NCBI GenBank assembly: GCA_963791225.1
Contig: CAWBRV010000008.1
Coordinates: 1,421,590 to 1,485,589 of the forward strand
Origin: PALSA-612 sp963791225
Lineage (GTDB): Bacteria; Actinomycetota; Thermoleophilia; Gaiellales; Gaiellaceae
DNA: 64,000 nt
Direction of reading: 5' to 3'
Shown here: one piece after another, positions 46,422 through 55,397 of the stretch
Position numbering within the stretch: position 1 is the stretch's first letter
Layout: the number at the start of each line of letters is the position of its first letter
Program-made: the position numbers and the translations under genes
Notes under the pieces: generated by a model
The model's database searches: none
What the model was told of the DNA's origin: nothing
What the model saw: only the letters and a program-made list of their open reading frames with translations

Positions 46422-49178
46422 TTGCCATTGCCTTGGTTCCGACGCCGTGCTCAGAGATCTGAGCCGGCCAGTGTCGAAACGATCCCCGAGCAAGGGGACA
46501 TCGAGCAGAAGGACACCGACGGGCCTGCTGCTGTAGCAGAGTCCGAAACCGCCGCCGAGACCCAGGCGGCACGCCGTCGCCGTCGCCGCGGAAGCCGCGG
46601 CGGCAAGGGGCGCAAGCGCCCGACCACAGGAGCGGCGGGCGAAATCGCCGCGTCCGAGCCCGAAGCGGCCGCCTCCGGGCGCCGCAGCCCATCCGCCAAG
46701 GCGGAGAAGCAGGACCGGCCGGACAAGCCCGCGCGGACGGCGAAGCAGCGCACGCGGCGCACCGAGCCGCGCCGCCGCCAGCAGGCGCGCAAGCCGCTCC
46801 CCGCGGCGAAGCGCGAGCTGCTCGTCTCCGTGAACGTGAGCGAGCAGCGCGTCGCCGTTCTCGAGGACGACCGGGTTGCCGAGGTGTACCTCGAGCGCCC
46901 GGGCCGCCGTTCGATCGCCGGCAACGTCTACAAAGGCGTCGTCGACAACGTCCTCCCCGGCATGGAGGCGGCGTTCGTCGAGATCGGCCTTGAGAAGAAC
47001 GGGTTCCTCTACGTCGACGAGATCGTCGGCCCGGAGCTCGAAGGCCGCCGCCATGGTCGCCGCATCCAGGATCTGATCAGCCGCGGCGAGGAGATCCTCG
47101 TCCAGGCGGTCAAGGACCCGATGAAGACGAAGGGTGCGCGGCTCACCACCGAGATCTCGCTGCCCGGCCGCTTCGTCGTCTACGTCCCGCAGGGCGAGGG
47201 CATCGGCGTCTCGCGCCGGCTCGACGACGACGAGCGCGCACGCCTGCGCGACATCCTCAAGCGGATCGAGCTGCCGAAGGGCGGCGTGATCGTCCGCACG
47301 GCCGCCGAAGGGGCGTCCGAGGAGGACGTCGAGCGCGACATCCGCTTCCTCGAGAAGATCTGGAAGGAGATCCAGTCCCGTGCCAAGAAGTCGGCGGCGC
47401 CGGCCCTGATCTACAACGAGGCCGAGCTGCCCTTGCGGGTCATCCGCGACCTGTTCACCGGGGACTTCGAGAAGGCGCTCGTCGACGACGACCTCACCTA
47501 CAAGCGCATCGTCGGCTACCTCAAGAAGACCTCTCCGCACATGGCCGAGCGGGTCGTGCGCTACAGGGAGAAGGAGCCGCTGTTCGAGGCATCCGGCGTC
47601 GACGCCGAGATCCGCTCGACGCTTAGCCGCCGCGTCGACCTCCCTTCCGGCGGCTACCTCGTCTTCGACTACGCCGAGGCGTTCACCGTCATCGACGTCA
47701 ACACCGGCCGCTTCGTCGGCTCCCGCTCGAAGACGTCGGGCGCGCGGCTCGAGGACACGATCACGAAGAACAACCTCGAAGCCGTCAAGGAGGTCGTCCG
47801 CCAACTCCGGCTCCGCGACATCGGCGGCATCATCGTCATCGACTTCATCGACATGGCCAACCCGAAGAACCGGGAGCAGGTCGAGGAGGAGCTGAAGCAG
47901 GAGCTCGAGCGCGACCGGACGAAGACGTACGTGGTCGAGATCTCGCCGCTCGGGCTCGTCGAGATGACGCGCCAGAACGTCACCGACGGGCCTCGGGAGA
48001 TCCTGACCAAGCGCTGTCCGACCTGCGCTGGCGACGGGATCGTCGTCTCCGAGGCCTCGCTCGCCGTCGAGGCCGAGCGGAAGCTCCGCGCCCTGGTGGC
48101 GCAGAGCCCGCGCACGAAGGCGTTCAAGGTGGAGCTGAACGCCCACGTCGCCGCGATGCTGATCGGCCCTGGTGCCGAGCGGCTGAAGGAGATCGAGGCG
48201 GTCACGAAGCGCGTGTTCCTGCCGGAGGGCAAGGAGGGCGTGCCGCTCGACCACTTCTCCGTCCTCGACAAGGGCACGCTGGAGAAGCTGCAGTCGCAGT
48301 CGCCGTACAAGGACGGACAGCAGATCGACGTCAAGCTCGTCGAACTGGCGTTGCACGACTCCGGTTCGGCGGTCGGCAAGCTCGACGGGTTCGAGGTCTG
48401 CGTCGGCGACGCGGCCCGGCTCGTCGGCAAGAAGGTGAAGGTCCGGGTCGAGCGGGTCCTCGACGGGACGATCTACGCGAGCCTCGTCGCCGGTGCTCCG
48501 GCCAAGCCGGCTGCAGGGATGGAGCCGCTCACGGCGGAAGGTCTCGCCGAGAAGCCGACCCGGTCGGCCGCACGGAAGGGCGCAGAGCCTGCGGCCGCAC
48601 CGACGGACCCGGAGGCCGACGCGGCCGACGTGCCCGAGCCCGTCGAGGCCGAGCCGGAGGAAGCGACGGGCGAGGAAGCCGAGGAGGTCGCCGCCGAGGT
48701 TGCCGTCGAGGAGGACGGCGCCGAGCCGGACGCGGCCGGGCAGCCCCGCAAGCGCACGCGGCGCGGCTCGCGCGGTGGGCGCCGGCGGCGCAAGCCCGCT
48801 GGGACCGCCGCCGGCTCCGAGAACGGCGCAGGTCCGGAGGACGCATCGTTGGAGGCCGTGGTCGAGGACACCGTCTCCGAGGGGCCGCGGATCCACCTTC
48901 CCGATCCGTCCCTGGGCGGCGACGAGCCTTCGGACAACGGCGATCAGCCGGTACGCAAGCGCCGGTCGCGCTCGCGCCGTCGTCCCGCCGGCCAGGGCGA
49001 GCCGACGGTGGAAGCGGCTGCGGACGGCGTCGAGTCGCCCGAGCCCGAACCCGCTCCGGAGTCCGACGCGCCCGCCGAAGGCGAGCCGAAGAAGAAGAAG
49101 ACGCGCCGCGGCTCCCGCGGCGGCCGGCGCCGTCGCAAGGCGCCTGCTGCCGCCCCCGAGTCGGGCCCGCAACAATGA
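46422..49178 (+). CDS. rne: Ribonuclease E/G
   Basis: RNase E/G cuts single-stranded RNA and matures rRNA and tRNA. The 918-residue protein has an S1 domain at about residues 130-215 (RELLVSVNVSEQRVAVLEDD onward) and a 5' sensor. The DNase I-like catalytic part has Asp425 (FTVIDVNTGRF) and Asp474 (IIVIDFIDM), and the Zn-link is CPTC at 532-535. Both termini add long Arg/Ala/Glu-rich arms with RGSRGG repeated three times, once near residue 52 and twice near the end. The TTG start is preceded by AAGGAG. The long 154-base gap upstream may hold a leader used for feedback control. Confidence 0.94.
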   Translation: MPLPWFRRRAQRSEPASVETIPEQGDIEQKDTDGPAAVAESETAAETQAARRRRRRGSRGGKGRKRPTTGAAGEIAASEPEAAASGRRSPSAKAEKQDRPDKPARTAKQRTRRTEPRRRQQARKPLPAAKRELLVSVNVSEQRVAVLEDDRVAEVYLERPGRRSIAGNVYKGVVDNVLPGMEAAFVEIGLEKNGFLYVDEIVGPELEGRRHGRRIQDLISRGEEILVQAVKDPMKTKGARLTTEISLPGRFVVYVPQGEGIGVSRRLDDDERARLRDILKRIELPKGGVIVRTAAEGASEEDVERDIRFLEKIWKEIQSRAKKSAAPALIYNEAELPLRVIRDLFTGDFEKALVDDDLTYKRIVGYLKKTSPHMAERVVRYREKEPLFEASGVDAEIRSTLSRRVDLPSGGYLVFDYAEAFTVIDVNTGRFVGSRSKTSGARLEDTITKNNLEAVKEVVRQLRLRDIGGIIVIDFIDMANPKNREQVEEELKQELERDRTKTYVVEISPLGLVEMTRQNVTDGPREILTKRCPTCAGDGIVVSEASLAVEAERKLRALVAQSPRTKAFKVELNAHVAAMLIGPGAERLKEIEAVTKRVFLPEGKEGVPLDHFSVLDKGTLEKLQSQSPYKDGQQIDVKLVELALHDSGSAVGKLDGFEVCVGDAARLVGKKVKVRVERVLDGTIYASLVAGAPAKPAAGMEPLTAEGLAEKPTRSAARKGAEPAAAPTDPEADAADVPEPVEAEPEEATGEEAEEVAAEVAVEEDGAEPDAAGQPRKRTRRGSRGGRRRRKPAGTAAGSENGAGPEDASLEAVVEDTVSEGPRIHLPDPSLGGDEPSDNGDQPVRKRRSRSRRRPAGQGEPTVEAAADGVESPEPEPAPESDAPAEGEPKKKKTRRGSRGGRRRRKAPAAAPESGPQQ

Positions 49179-49180
49179 GC

Positions 49181-49210
49181 TACACTGGCGCGGCGGGCAA
49201 AGGTGCCCGC
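49181..49210 (+). promoter_or_regulatory. -10-like box and hairpin in the rplU leader
   Basis: TACACT at 49181-49186 is followed by a perfect 7-bp stem (GCGGGCA with TGCCCGC, 49193-49210). It sits 27 bases before rplU and may form a ribosomal-protein leader or an RNase E-linked control element. Confidence 0.4.
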
Positions 49211-49236
49211 ATTTGCACGCTTAAGAGGCCCGGGAC

Positions 49237-49767
49237 ATGACCTACGCGATCATCTCACTCGGCGGGAAGCAGTACCGCGTCCAGGAGGGGCAGCGCCTCG
49301 TCGTGGACCGGCTCGCGCACGATGACGGCAAGACGTTCCACCCGGCAGTGCTCTTCGTCGGGGGCGACGGCAAGGCCGATTTCTCGCCGAAGGGAACGCA
49401 GGTGACCGCGAAGGTGCTCGGCGGCACGCTGGGCGAGAAGATCCGGATCGGCAAGTACAAGAAGCGCACCGGCTACCGGCGCCATACCGGCCACCGGGCG
49501 AAGCTGACGCAGATCGAGATCACCGCCATCGGGGCGGTGAAGACGGCAGCGAAGCCTGCCGCCGAGAAGCCTGCCGCCGAGAAGCCGGCCGTCGCCGCGA
49601 AGCCGAAGGCCGCTCCGAAGCCCGCCGCCGCGAAGCCCGCGACGACCAGGTCGGCGGCCGCGAAGCCGAAGGCAGAAAAGCCTGCGGCGAAGCCGAAGCC
49701 GGCGGCCAAGCCGCGCGCCAAGCCGCAGGCCGAGGCCGAGTCGCCTCAGGACGAGGGAGCAGAGTAA
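49237..49767 (+). CDS. rplU: 50S ribosomal protein L21 with long tail
   Basis: The first about 105 residues are L21 (YAIISLGGKQYRVQEGQRLV and KYKKRTGYRRHTGHR). The protein then continues about 70 residues of Ala, Lys and Pro with repeated EKPAA and AKPKA units, ending DEGAE. Usual L21 is about 103 residues. Such low-complexity tails occur on ribosomal proteins in some actinobacteria, but this one is long. It may bind rRNA or neighbour proteins. The stop overlaps the rpmA ATG. Confidence 0.94.
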   Translation: MTYAIISLGGKQYRVQEGQRLVVDRLAHDDGKTFHPAVLFVGGDGKADFSPKGTQVTAKVLGGTLGEKIRIGKYKKRTGYRRHTGHRAKLTQIEITAIGAVKTAAKPAAEKPAAEKPAVAAKPKAAPKPAAAKPATTRSAAAKPKAEKPAAKPKPAAKPRAKPQAEAESPQDEGAE

Positions 49768-50015
49768 TGGCGCACAAAAAGGGACTCGGGTCGTCGCGGA
49801 ACGGCCGCGACTCGAAGCCGAAGATGCTGGGCGTGAAGATCTTTGCCGGCCAGGAGGTCAAGGCCGGGATGATCCTCGTCCGCCAGCGCGGAACCCGGTT
49901 CCGCCCAGGCCCCGGCACCGGCCTCGGACGCGACCACACGATCTTCGCGACGCGCCCCGGTACGGTCGTCTTCCGGCAGAGCGGCGAGCGCCGCTTCGTC
50001 GAAGTCGGCGACTAA
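49767..50015 (+). CDS. rpmA: 50S ribosomal protein L27
   Basis: The 82-residue protein begins MAHKKGLGSSRNGRDS, the standard L27 start, with KPKMLGVKIFAGQEVKAG and GTRFRPGPGTGLGRDHTIFA as the body. The ATG overlaps the rplU stop by one base. The N-terminus reaches the ribosomal peptidyl-transferase centre in other bacteria. It converges with the following minus-strand gene. Confidence 0.97.
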   Translation: MAHKKGLGSSRNGRDSKPKMLGVKIFAGQEVKAGMILVRQRGTRFRPGPGTGLGRDHTIFATRPGTVVFRQSGERRFVEVGD

Positions 50016-51116
50016 CCAGCCGGGCCGACAAGCCACTCGCCGTGCTCCTGGACGGTCGTCCCGTCCAGGTCGATACGTCCCTGCGAGATGTCCTTGACGA
50101 TGTCCCAGTGGATCGCGCTCTCGTTCACGCCGCCGATAGACGGGAAGCCCTGGCCGACCGCAAGGTGGATCGTGCCGTCGATCTTCTCGTCGAACCACAT
50201 GTGCCGGACGCTCCGCGGAATGCCGCGGTTGCAGCCGATGCCGAGCTCGCCGAGGCGGCGTGACCCCTCATCGGTGTCGAGCACGGACAGCAGGAACTCC
50301 TCGCCCATGCGCGCCGACGCGTCGGCGATCCGGCCCTGCTCGAAGCTGAGCCGAATGCCCTCGCAGCGGCGGCCGAGGAACATCGCCGGATACTCGCCGA
50401 ACGTGATCACGCCCTCGGCCGAGTCCTCGACCGGCGAGAAGAAGAACTCGCCGCCGGGCATGTTCCGGTGCCCGTCGTCGATCTCGCCGCGACGGCCTGC
50501 GAGCGAGAGTGTGAGGTCGGTCTCGGGGCCGACGATTCGGACGAGCTCCGCCTCGTCGAAGCGCTCTACGTAGCGGCGCATCCGCTCGCCCTCCGCATCC
50601 CAGTCGCGCAGGCACGCGGCGTAGAGCACGTCCTCGTAGCCGCGCAGCGGCAGGCCCGCCTCCTGCGCCAGCGCCTGCGTCGGGAACGGGCACGAGACCC
50701 ACGGCTTGGCCATGTCGGCGGCCGTGTCGACGGCGGCGCGGGCCGCGGTCCGCAGTGCGAGCCGGCGCTCCGGCGCGAGGTCGGGACCCGGCGTAGACGT
50801 TCTCGGCCGAGAAGAGGATGACGCGCGCGTCGATCTCCTTCCGCGTGCGTACGTCACTCGGCGCCGGCACCGTCAGCAGCTCCTCGGGCGCGTGCTCGGC
50901 CCAGAGCGTCTCGAACGGGACGCGCTCGAGATCCGTGAACGAGAGCCGGACGAGGGGGTAGGCGCCGCGCCGCGCGATCGCGCGCACGAGTTCCTCGACG
51001 AGCGGCCGTGCGAGCGGGGTGGCCGTGACCATGACCTGCCAGCCGGGCTGGACGCCGAGCGATCGCCCGACGAGCAGCTCGGCGAGGTGCTCGACTCGCG
51101 AGGGGTGCTGGTCCAC
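50012..51116 (-). pseudogene. M29-family aminopeptidase with one frameshift
   Basis: The N-terminal part (VEHLAELLVGRSLGVQPGWQVM and LVEELVRAIARRGAYPLVRL) runs in one frame to about 50785. The rest runs in another (DLAPERRLALR onward, then MPGGEFFFSPVEDSAEG and the metal-site regions). Removing one C from a run of three at about 50783-50785 joins them into about 367 residues. The M29 metal ligands are visible in the second frame: PGGE, LGIGCN, a His in GTIHLAVGQGF and a His-Asp pair near the end. A sequencing error or a very recent mutation is more likely than old decay. Confidence 0.8.
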
Positions 51117-51123
51117 GCCGCCC

Positions 51124-51129
51124 TATGAT
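51124..51129 (+). promoter_or_regulatory. -10 box for the M29 peptidase gene
   Basis: TATGAT is followed by seven bases and then GTG at 51137. The ATG inside this box at 51125 is therefore unlikely to be the real start. Confidence 0.5.
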
Positions 51130-51136
51130 CGCTGCC

Positions 51137-52087
51137 GTGTCCGGTTGGTGCCAGAACTACCTCGCCGCCGCCGGCGTCCGTGCGGGCGAGGGGCTGCGGA
51201 TCGTCGTCGACGAGCCGTTCGCGGCGGAAGGCGACGAACTCGCCGAGGCCGGTCGAGCGGTCGGCGCGGAGGTCCGGGTCGCGCGCTTCCCGGAGGCGCG
51301 TCCGCTGCTCGAGCCGACGGCCGAGCTCATGGACAGCGCCGTCTGGGCGGACGTCTCGATCGGGCTCCTCCGCCGTTCCTACGTCGAGGAGCAGCCGGCC
51401 CGGCGCGCGATGCTCGACGCGCTGCTCGCGCACGGCGGGCGGGCTCTGAGCTCGTCCGACATCGACCGTCCGACTCTGCTCGGCGAGCTGTCGGAGCCCT
51501 TTCCGGACGTGGCGCCGCAGGCGCGGCAGCTCCTGGCGGCGGTCGAGGGCGCCCGCGAGCTGCGTCTCAGCGGCGCCGCCGGCACCGATCTCGCGCTCCG
51601 AGTCACGGGACGTCCCTGGTTGACCGACGCGTTGCCGCTCGAGCCCGGCGGGGTTGCCAACTTCCCCGGCGGGGAGATCTGCATCGCGCCGCACGCCGAC
51701 GGCGCGGACGGCGTGCTCGTCGTCGACCTGACGATTCCGTCGGAGTCGAAGGAGGAGCTGTTGCTCGAGCCGGTGGTGCTGCGCTTCGAGGCCGGCCTGG
51801 CCGTCTCGATCGTCGGCGGCGAGGCGGCGGACGCGCTCCGGCGGCTCGTCGAGGAAGCGGGAGAGGGTGCGAACGTGATCGCCGAGCTCGGGATCGGGCT
51901 CAACCCGGCTCTCCGCCCGCGCGGGCATGTCCTCTTCGACGAAAAGGCCGCCGGCACGGCGCATGTCGCGATCGGCAACAACCTCGGCCCGTACGGCGGC
52001 GACAACTTCGCCGCGATCCACGTCGATTGCGTCTTCTCTGCCCCCGGGCTCGTCGTCGACGGCGTTCCCGTCGCGATCACCGGGTAG
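51137..52087 (+). CDS. M29-like aminopeptidase (aminopeptidase T fold)
   Basis: The product has 316 residues, starting VSGWCQNYLAAAGVRAGEGL. The metal-site elements are conserved: NFPGGEICIAP (Glu), NVIAELGIGLNP (Glu), GTAHVAIGNNLG (His) and IHVDCVF (His and Asp). It shares only weak similarity with the neighbouring minus-strand M29 gene, so they are old paralogues. The GTG at 51137 is preferred because the ATG at 51125 lies in the -10 box. A leucyl-aminopeptidase activity is possible but not shown. Confidence 0.8.
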   Translation: MSGWCQNYLAAAGVRAGEGLRIVVDEPFAAEGDELAEAGRAVGAEVRVARFPEARPLLEPTAELMDSAVWADVSIGLLRRSYVEEQPARRAMLDALLAHGGRALSSSDIDRPTLLGELSEPFPDVAPQARQLLAAVEGARELRLSGAAGTDLALRVTGRPWLTDALPLEPGGVANFPGGEICIAPHADGADGVLVVDLTIPSESKEELLLEPVVLRFEAGLAVSIVGGEAADALRRLVEEAGEGANVIAELGIGLNPALRPRGHVLFDEKAAGTAHVAIGNNLGPYGGDNFAAIHVDCVFSAPGLVVDGVPVAITG

Positions 52088-52092
52088 CGGCT

Positions 52093-53220
52093 CTAGCCGT
52101 CCGGGAGCGCGGCGAGGAGCGTCTCCACGTCCCCGGCGGTCGTGTAGAAGTGGGTCGAGAGGCGAAGGGCGTCGTCCACGGAGGCGGCCACGACCTGCGC
52201 GGCGCGAAGCTTCCGGACGAGGTCGTCGGCACGGAGGGACGGATGCCGGGCCGAGACGATCGCCGACCGAGGCTCGACGCCGGCAGATCCGGGCAGCTCG
52301 TACCCCCGTGAGCGAAGGCCCGACGCGATCGCCTCCGCTGCGGCCAACGCTCGCCGCTCGCGTCCGGCCTCGTCGAAGGCGTTCAGGAGCCGCAGCGACT
52401 CGCGCATGCCGGCGAGGACGGCGAGCGAGCTCATTGTCGGCTCGAAGCGCGACGCTGCCTCCTCGAACGCGAGCGAGAACCCGTCCGACTCCCGGCCGAC
52501 GCGGGCGTTCTTCCAGCCCGCCTGTGGGACGCGGAGCTCCGTGATCGCCCGCTCGGAGCAGTACGTCGGCGCCAGCCCGAAGCCCGAGAACAGGTACTTG
52601 TAGCCGTGCGCGGACAGGATGTCGGCGCCGAGCGCAGGGGCGTCGATTGGGAGAACGCCCATCGCCTGGGCCGCGTCGAGCGCGAGCCAGATCCCCCGCG
52701 CGCGGCAGGCCGCCGCAATCGCCTCGACCGGCGCCCGGGCACCCGTCTCGCGGTCGACGACGCTGAGGCACACGGCCCGCGTCCCGTCGCCGAGCAGGCT
52801 CTCGATCTCGTCCGGCCCGCGGGCGACCCGGATCAGGACGCCCCGGGCGACGACGTTCAGGAACGGCGCCAGGCACCCCTCGAATTCCTGCCGGTGGACG
52901 ACGATCTCGTCACCGGGCTGCCAGTCGAGCCCGTGCGCGAGCAGGCCGAGCCCCTCGCTCGTGCTCCTCGGAAGGCAGACGGAGCCCGGGGAGCAGTGGA
53001 GCAGCGTCGCCGCCTCCACGCGCACCGACTCGAGCAATTCGGTGCCGCCGAGGCCCAGCGAGCCCTCGCGTGCCGTCCGCTCGAGCGACTCCGCGGCCGC
53101 CTGGACATGGCTCGCGGGGAGCGGGCCGAAGGTGGCGTGGTCGAGATACGCCCACTCGCGGGTGACCGTGAACTCGGTCTGCCGGAGCGACTCGATCGCT
53201 GCGTCGGTCACCGGCGGCAT
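52093..53220 (-). CDS. Class V aminotransferase (cysteine desulfurase/isopenicillin-N-epimerase-like)
   Basis: The 375-residue PLP enzyme has the fold-type I core. The PLP lysine is in SAHGYKYLFSGFG, and the cofactor-binding Asp is in LDAAQAMGV. WAYLDHATFGPLP at the start and LRLSTHFYTTAGDVETLL at the end are characteristic. A close relative could be a cysteine desulfurase, an epimerase or another amino-acid-cleaving enzyme. Its start and the obg start are 19 bases apart in divergent orientation. The shared CACACTGTG in between may serve both promoters. Confidence 0.82.
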   Translation of the reverse strand: MPPVTDAAIESLRQTEFTVTREWAYLDHATFGPLPASHVQAAAESLERTAREGSLGLGGTELLESVRVEAATLLHCSPGSVCLPRSTSEGLGLLAHGLDWQPGDEIVVHRQEFEGCLAPFLNVVARGVLIRVARGPDEIESLLGDGTRAVCLSVVDRETGARAPVEAIAAACRARGIWLALDAAQAMGVLPIDAPALGADILSAHGYKYLFSGFGLAPTYCSERAITELRVPQAGWKNARVGRESDGFSLAFEEAASRFEPTMSSLAVLAGMRESLRLLNAFDEAGRERRALAAAEAIASGLRSRGYELPGSAGVEPRSAIVSARHPSLRADDLVRKLRAAQVVAASVDDALRLSTHFYTTAGDVETLLAALPDG

Positions 53221-53239
53221 CGCTGACACACTGTGAAGC

Positions 53240-54424
53240 ATGTTCCACGACCGTGCCCGCATCCACGTCGTCGCCGGTCGGGGCGGCGACGGCGCGCTCA
53301 GCTTCCGCCGCGAAAAGCACGTCCCGCGGGGCGGCCCGGACGGAGGCGACGGCGGGCCCGGCGGCTCGGTCGTGCTCGTCGCCGACCCGGATCTCCGCGA
53401 CCTCTCGACGTTCCGCACGCGGCGGTGGATCACCGCCGGCAAGGGTGGCCACGGCGGGGGCACCGGCCGCCACGGGGCAGCGGGAGGAGACGTCGAGTTG
53501 CACGTTCCGGTCGGGACGGAGGTTCGCGACGACGCGGGCGAGCTGGTCGCCGATCTCGCCCGGCCGGGCGCGCGGGTCGTCGTGGCGCGAGGCGGTGCCG
53601 CCGGCCGCGGCAACAAGCAGTTCGCGACGCCGACGCGCCGGACACCCCGCTTTGCCGAGGTCGGGATGCCCGGCGACGAGACCGACGTCGAGCTCCACCT
53701 CAAGCTGCTCGCCGACGCGGCCCTCGTCGGCCAGCCGAACGCCGGCAAGTCCTCGCTCCTGCGCCGGATCTCGAACGCGAAGCCGAAGGTCGCCGACTAC
53801 CCGTTCACGACACTCGCGCCCATCCTCGGCACGGTCGACGCTCCCGACGGCCGGCAGCTCGTCGTCGCCGACGTGCCGGGCCTGATCGAAGGCGCAGCGG
53901 AGGGGATCGGGCTCGGCCACGAGTTCCTGGCGCATCTCGAACGCGCCCGCGTACTCGTGCACGTGATCGACGCGGCCGCCGGCGACCCCGCCGAGCAGTT
54001 CCGCGCGGTCGACGGTGAGCTCTCCGCCTACGGCGCCGGGCTGGACGAGCTGCCGCAGATCGTCGTGCTGAACAAGATCGACATCGCGCCCGAGCCGGTG
54101 CTCGGCGTCGACGACGAGCGCATTCTCGGCGTCTTCCCGCTCTCCTGCGCGACCGGCGAGGGCGTCGAGCTCTTCCGGCGCTCGCTCTTCTCCCTGATCC
54201 CCGAGCCGGCCGAGCAAATCGTGGACGAGGGGGCAGTGCCCGACTTCCTCGTCTACCGGCCGAAGCCGCGCCGGGCGTCGTTCCGGATCCTGCGCACCGA
54301 TCGCGGCTACCGCGTCGTCGGCAGACCTCCGGACGAGGACGAGCTCGCCGCCGCCCTCAAGGCCGCCGGCGCGCGGGAGGGCGACGAGGTCGCGATCGGC
54401 GACGAGGAGTTCGAGTACCACTGA
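53240..54424 (+). CDS. obg: GTPase Obg
   Basis: Obg is a ribosome-associated GTPase needed for growth and large-subunit maturation. The 394-residue protein has the glycine-rich N-domain (HVVAGRGGDGALSFRREKHV), G1 as GQPNAGKSS from residue 164, and the TTLAPILGTVD switch I. DVPGLIEGAAEGIGLGHEFL contains switch II and NKID is G4. The C-terminal OCT domain follows. It is the first gene of a unit with nadD and rsfS. This matches the usual rplU-rpmA-obg order, except that three genes have been inserted between rpmA and obg. Confidence 0.96.
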   Translation: MFHDRARIHVVAGRGGDGALSFRREKHVPRGGPDGGDGGPGGSVVLVADPDLRDLSTFRTRRWITAGKGGHGGGTGRHGAAGGDVELHVPVGTEVRDDAGELVADLARPGARVVVARGGAAGRGNKQFATPTRRTPRFAEVGMPGDETDVELHLKLLADAALVGQPNAGKSSLLRRISNAKPKVADYPFTTLAPILGTVDAPDGRQLVVADVPGLIEGAAEGIGLGHEFLAHLERARVLVHVIDAAAGDPAEQFRAVDGELSAYGAGLDELPQIVVLNKIDIAPEPVLGVDDERILGVFPLSCATGEGVELFRRSLFSLIPEPAEQIVDEGAVPDFLVYRPKPRRASFRILRTDRGYRVVGRPPDEDELAAALKAAGAREGDEVAIGDEEFEYH

Positions 54425-54978
54425 CCGGCCTGTTCGGGAGCGTCTTCGACCCGCCGCACGACGGCCACGTCGCGTTGCTCCGCGACGCGAAAGCCCGCTT
54501 CGGCTTCGACCGGGTCGTCGTGCTCGTCGTCGCCGATCCCGGACACAAGCGGGTCGCGACCGACCCGGCCGTCCGGCTCGAGCTCGCTCGTGCCGCGTTC
54601 GCCGGCGAGGAGGTCGAACTCGACCGGCACGCGCGCACGATCGACATGCTCCGCGAGCGACGCTTCGACGACCCCGTCTTTCTCGTCGGCGCCGACCAGT
54701 TCGCGGACTTCCTGAGCTGGAAGGAGCCGAACGGCGTCCTCGAACTGGCGCGCCTCGGCGTCGCGACGCGACCCGGGATCTCCCGGGCGGGCCTCGAGCC
54801 CGTCCTGGCGGTCATCGACCGCCCCGATCGCGTCACGTTCTTCGAGATCGAGCCACTCGGCGTGTCCTCGAGAGACGTCCGCGAGCGGGTGGGGCGCGGC
54901 GAGCCCATCGACGGGCTCGTCCCGGCTGCAGTCGCCGCGGAGATCGAGCGCCTCGGGCTCTACCGGAGCGGCGGGTAG
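54421..54978 (+). CDS. nadD: Nicotinate-nucleotide adenylyltransferase, apparent CTG start
   Basis: NadD makes nicotinic-acid adenine dinucleotide for NAD synthesis. The nucleotidyl-transferase signature GSVFDPPHDGHVALL lies at the very N-terminus, with SSRDVRERV as the second motif near the C-terminus. The first in-frame ATG, GTG or TTG codon is the TTG at 54475, after this signature, which would destroy the active site. The CTG at 54421 shares its last two bases with the obg stop (CTGA), copying the GTGA and ATGA joints seen elsewhere. The product is 185 residues, normal for the family. Confidence 0.85.
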   Translation: MTGLFGSVFDPPHDGHVALLRDAKARFGFDRVVVLVVADPGHKRVATDPAVRLELARAAFAGEEVELDRHARTIDMLRERRFDDPVFLVGADQFADFLSWKEPNGVLELARLGVATRPGISRAGLEPVLAVIDRPDRVTFFEIEPLGVSSRDVRERVGRGEPIDGLVPAAVAAEIERLGLYRSGG

Positions 54979-54984
54979 CGCCGC

Positions 54985-54990
54985 TAGACT
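54985..54990 (+). promoter_or_regulatory. -10 box ahead of rsfS
   Basis: TAGACT lies 33 bases before the CTG start of rsfS, so that gene may have its own promoter with a short leader. Confidence 0.4.
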
Positions 54991-55023
54991 GGGCTCGTTC
55001 CGGCTCCTGGAGACGAATCCGAC

Positions 55024-55383
55024 CTGACGTCACTCGATCACGCCCGCCGCATCGCCGGCCTCGCCCAGGAGAAGCTGGCGCAGGACGTCGTCATCCTCGA
55101 CATGCGGCCGGTCTGCACGTATACGGACTACTTCGTGATCTGCACGGGCCAGAACCCGCGGCAGGCGAAGGCGATCCACGACGAGGTGCACGCCCGGCTG
55201 AAGAAGGAGGGACGCACGCTCCCGCGCTCCGTCGAGGGTCAGGGCGACTCCTCCTGGATCGTCGCGGACTATCTCGACGTCGTCCTACACGTCTTCACGC
55301 CCGAGACGCGCCGCTACTACCGCCTCGAGGAACTGTGGGGCGACGTGCCGTCGATCGCAGTTCCCGCCGAAGCCGCGGGCTAG
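55024..55383 (+). CDS. rsfS: Ribosome silencing factor, apparent CTG start
   Basis: RsfS binds L14 and blocks subunit joining in starved cells. The 119-residue product shows the family core: LDMRPVCTYTDYFVICTGQNPRQAKAI, then DSSWIVADYLDVVLHVF and TRRYYRLEELWGD. The conserved N-terminal helix (ARRIAGLAQEKLAQDVVIL) lies before the first ATG (55102). Between the in-frame stop at 54985 and CTG 55024 there is no ATG, GTG or TTG. CTG at 55024 is therefore the best start. The stop overlaps the tRNA-Ala promoter box. Confidence 0.85.
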   Translation: MTSLDHARRIAGLAQEKLAQDVVILDMRPVCTYTDYFVICTGQNPRQAKAIHDEVHARLKKEGRTLPRSVEGQGDSSWIVADYLDVVLHVFTPETRRYYRLEELWGDVPSIAVPAEAAG

Positions 55384-55386
55384 ACT
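55381..55386 (+). promoter_or_regulatory. -10 box of tRNA-Ala
   Basis: TAGACT lies 11 bases before the tRNA 5' end and overlaps the rsfS stop. Like the tRNA-Leu box, it supports TAGACT as the preferred -10 sequence here. Confidence 0.6.
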
Positions 55387-55397
55387 GTCTTCACCAA

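Noticed and set aside
51125..51136. ATG at 51125 as the start of the M29 gene
   Set aside because: It lies within a TATGAT -10 box; the GTG at 51137 fits leaderless initiation.
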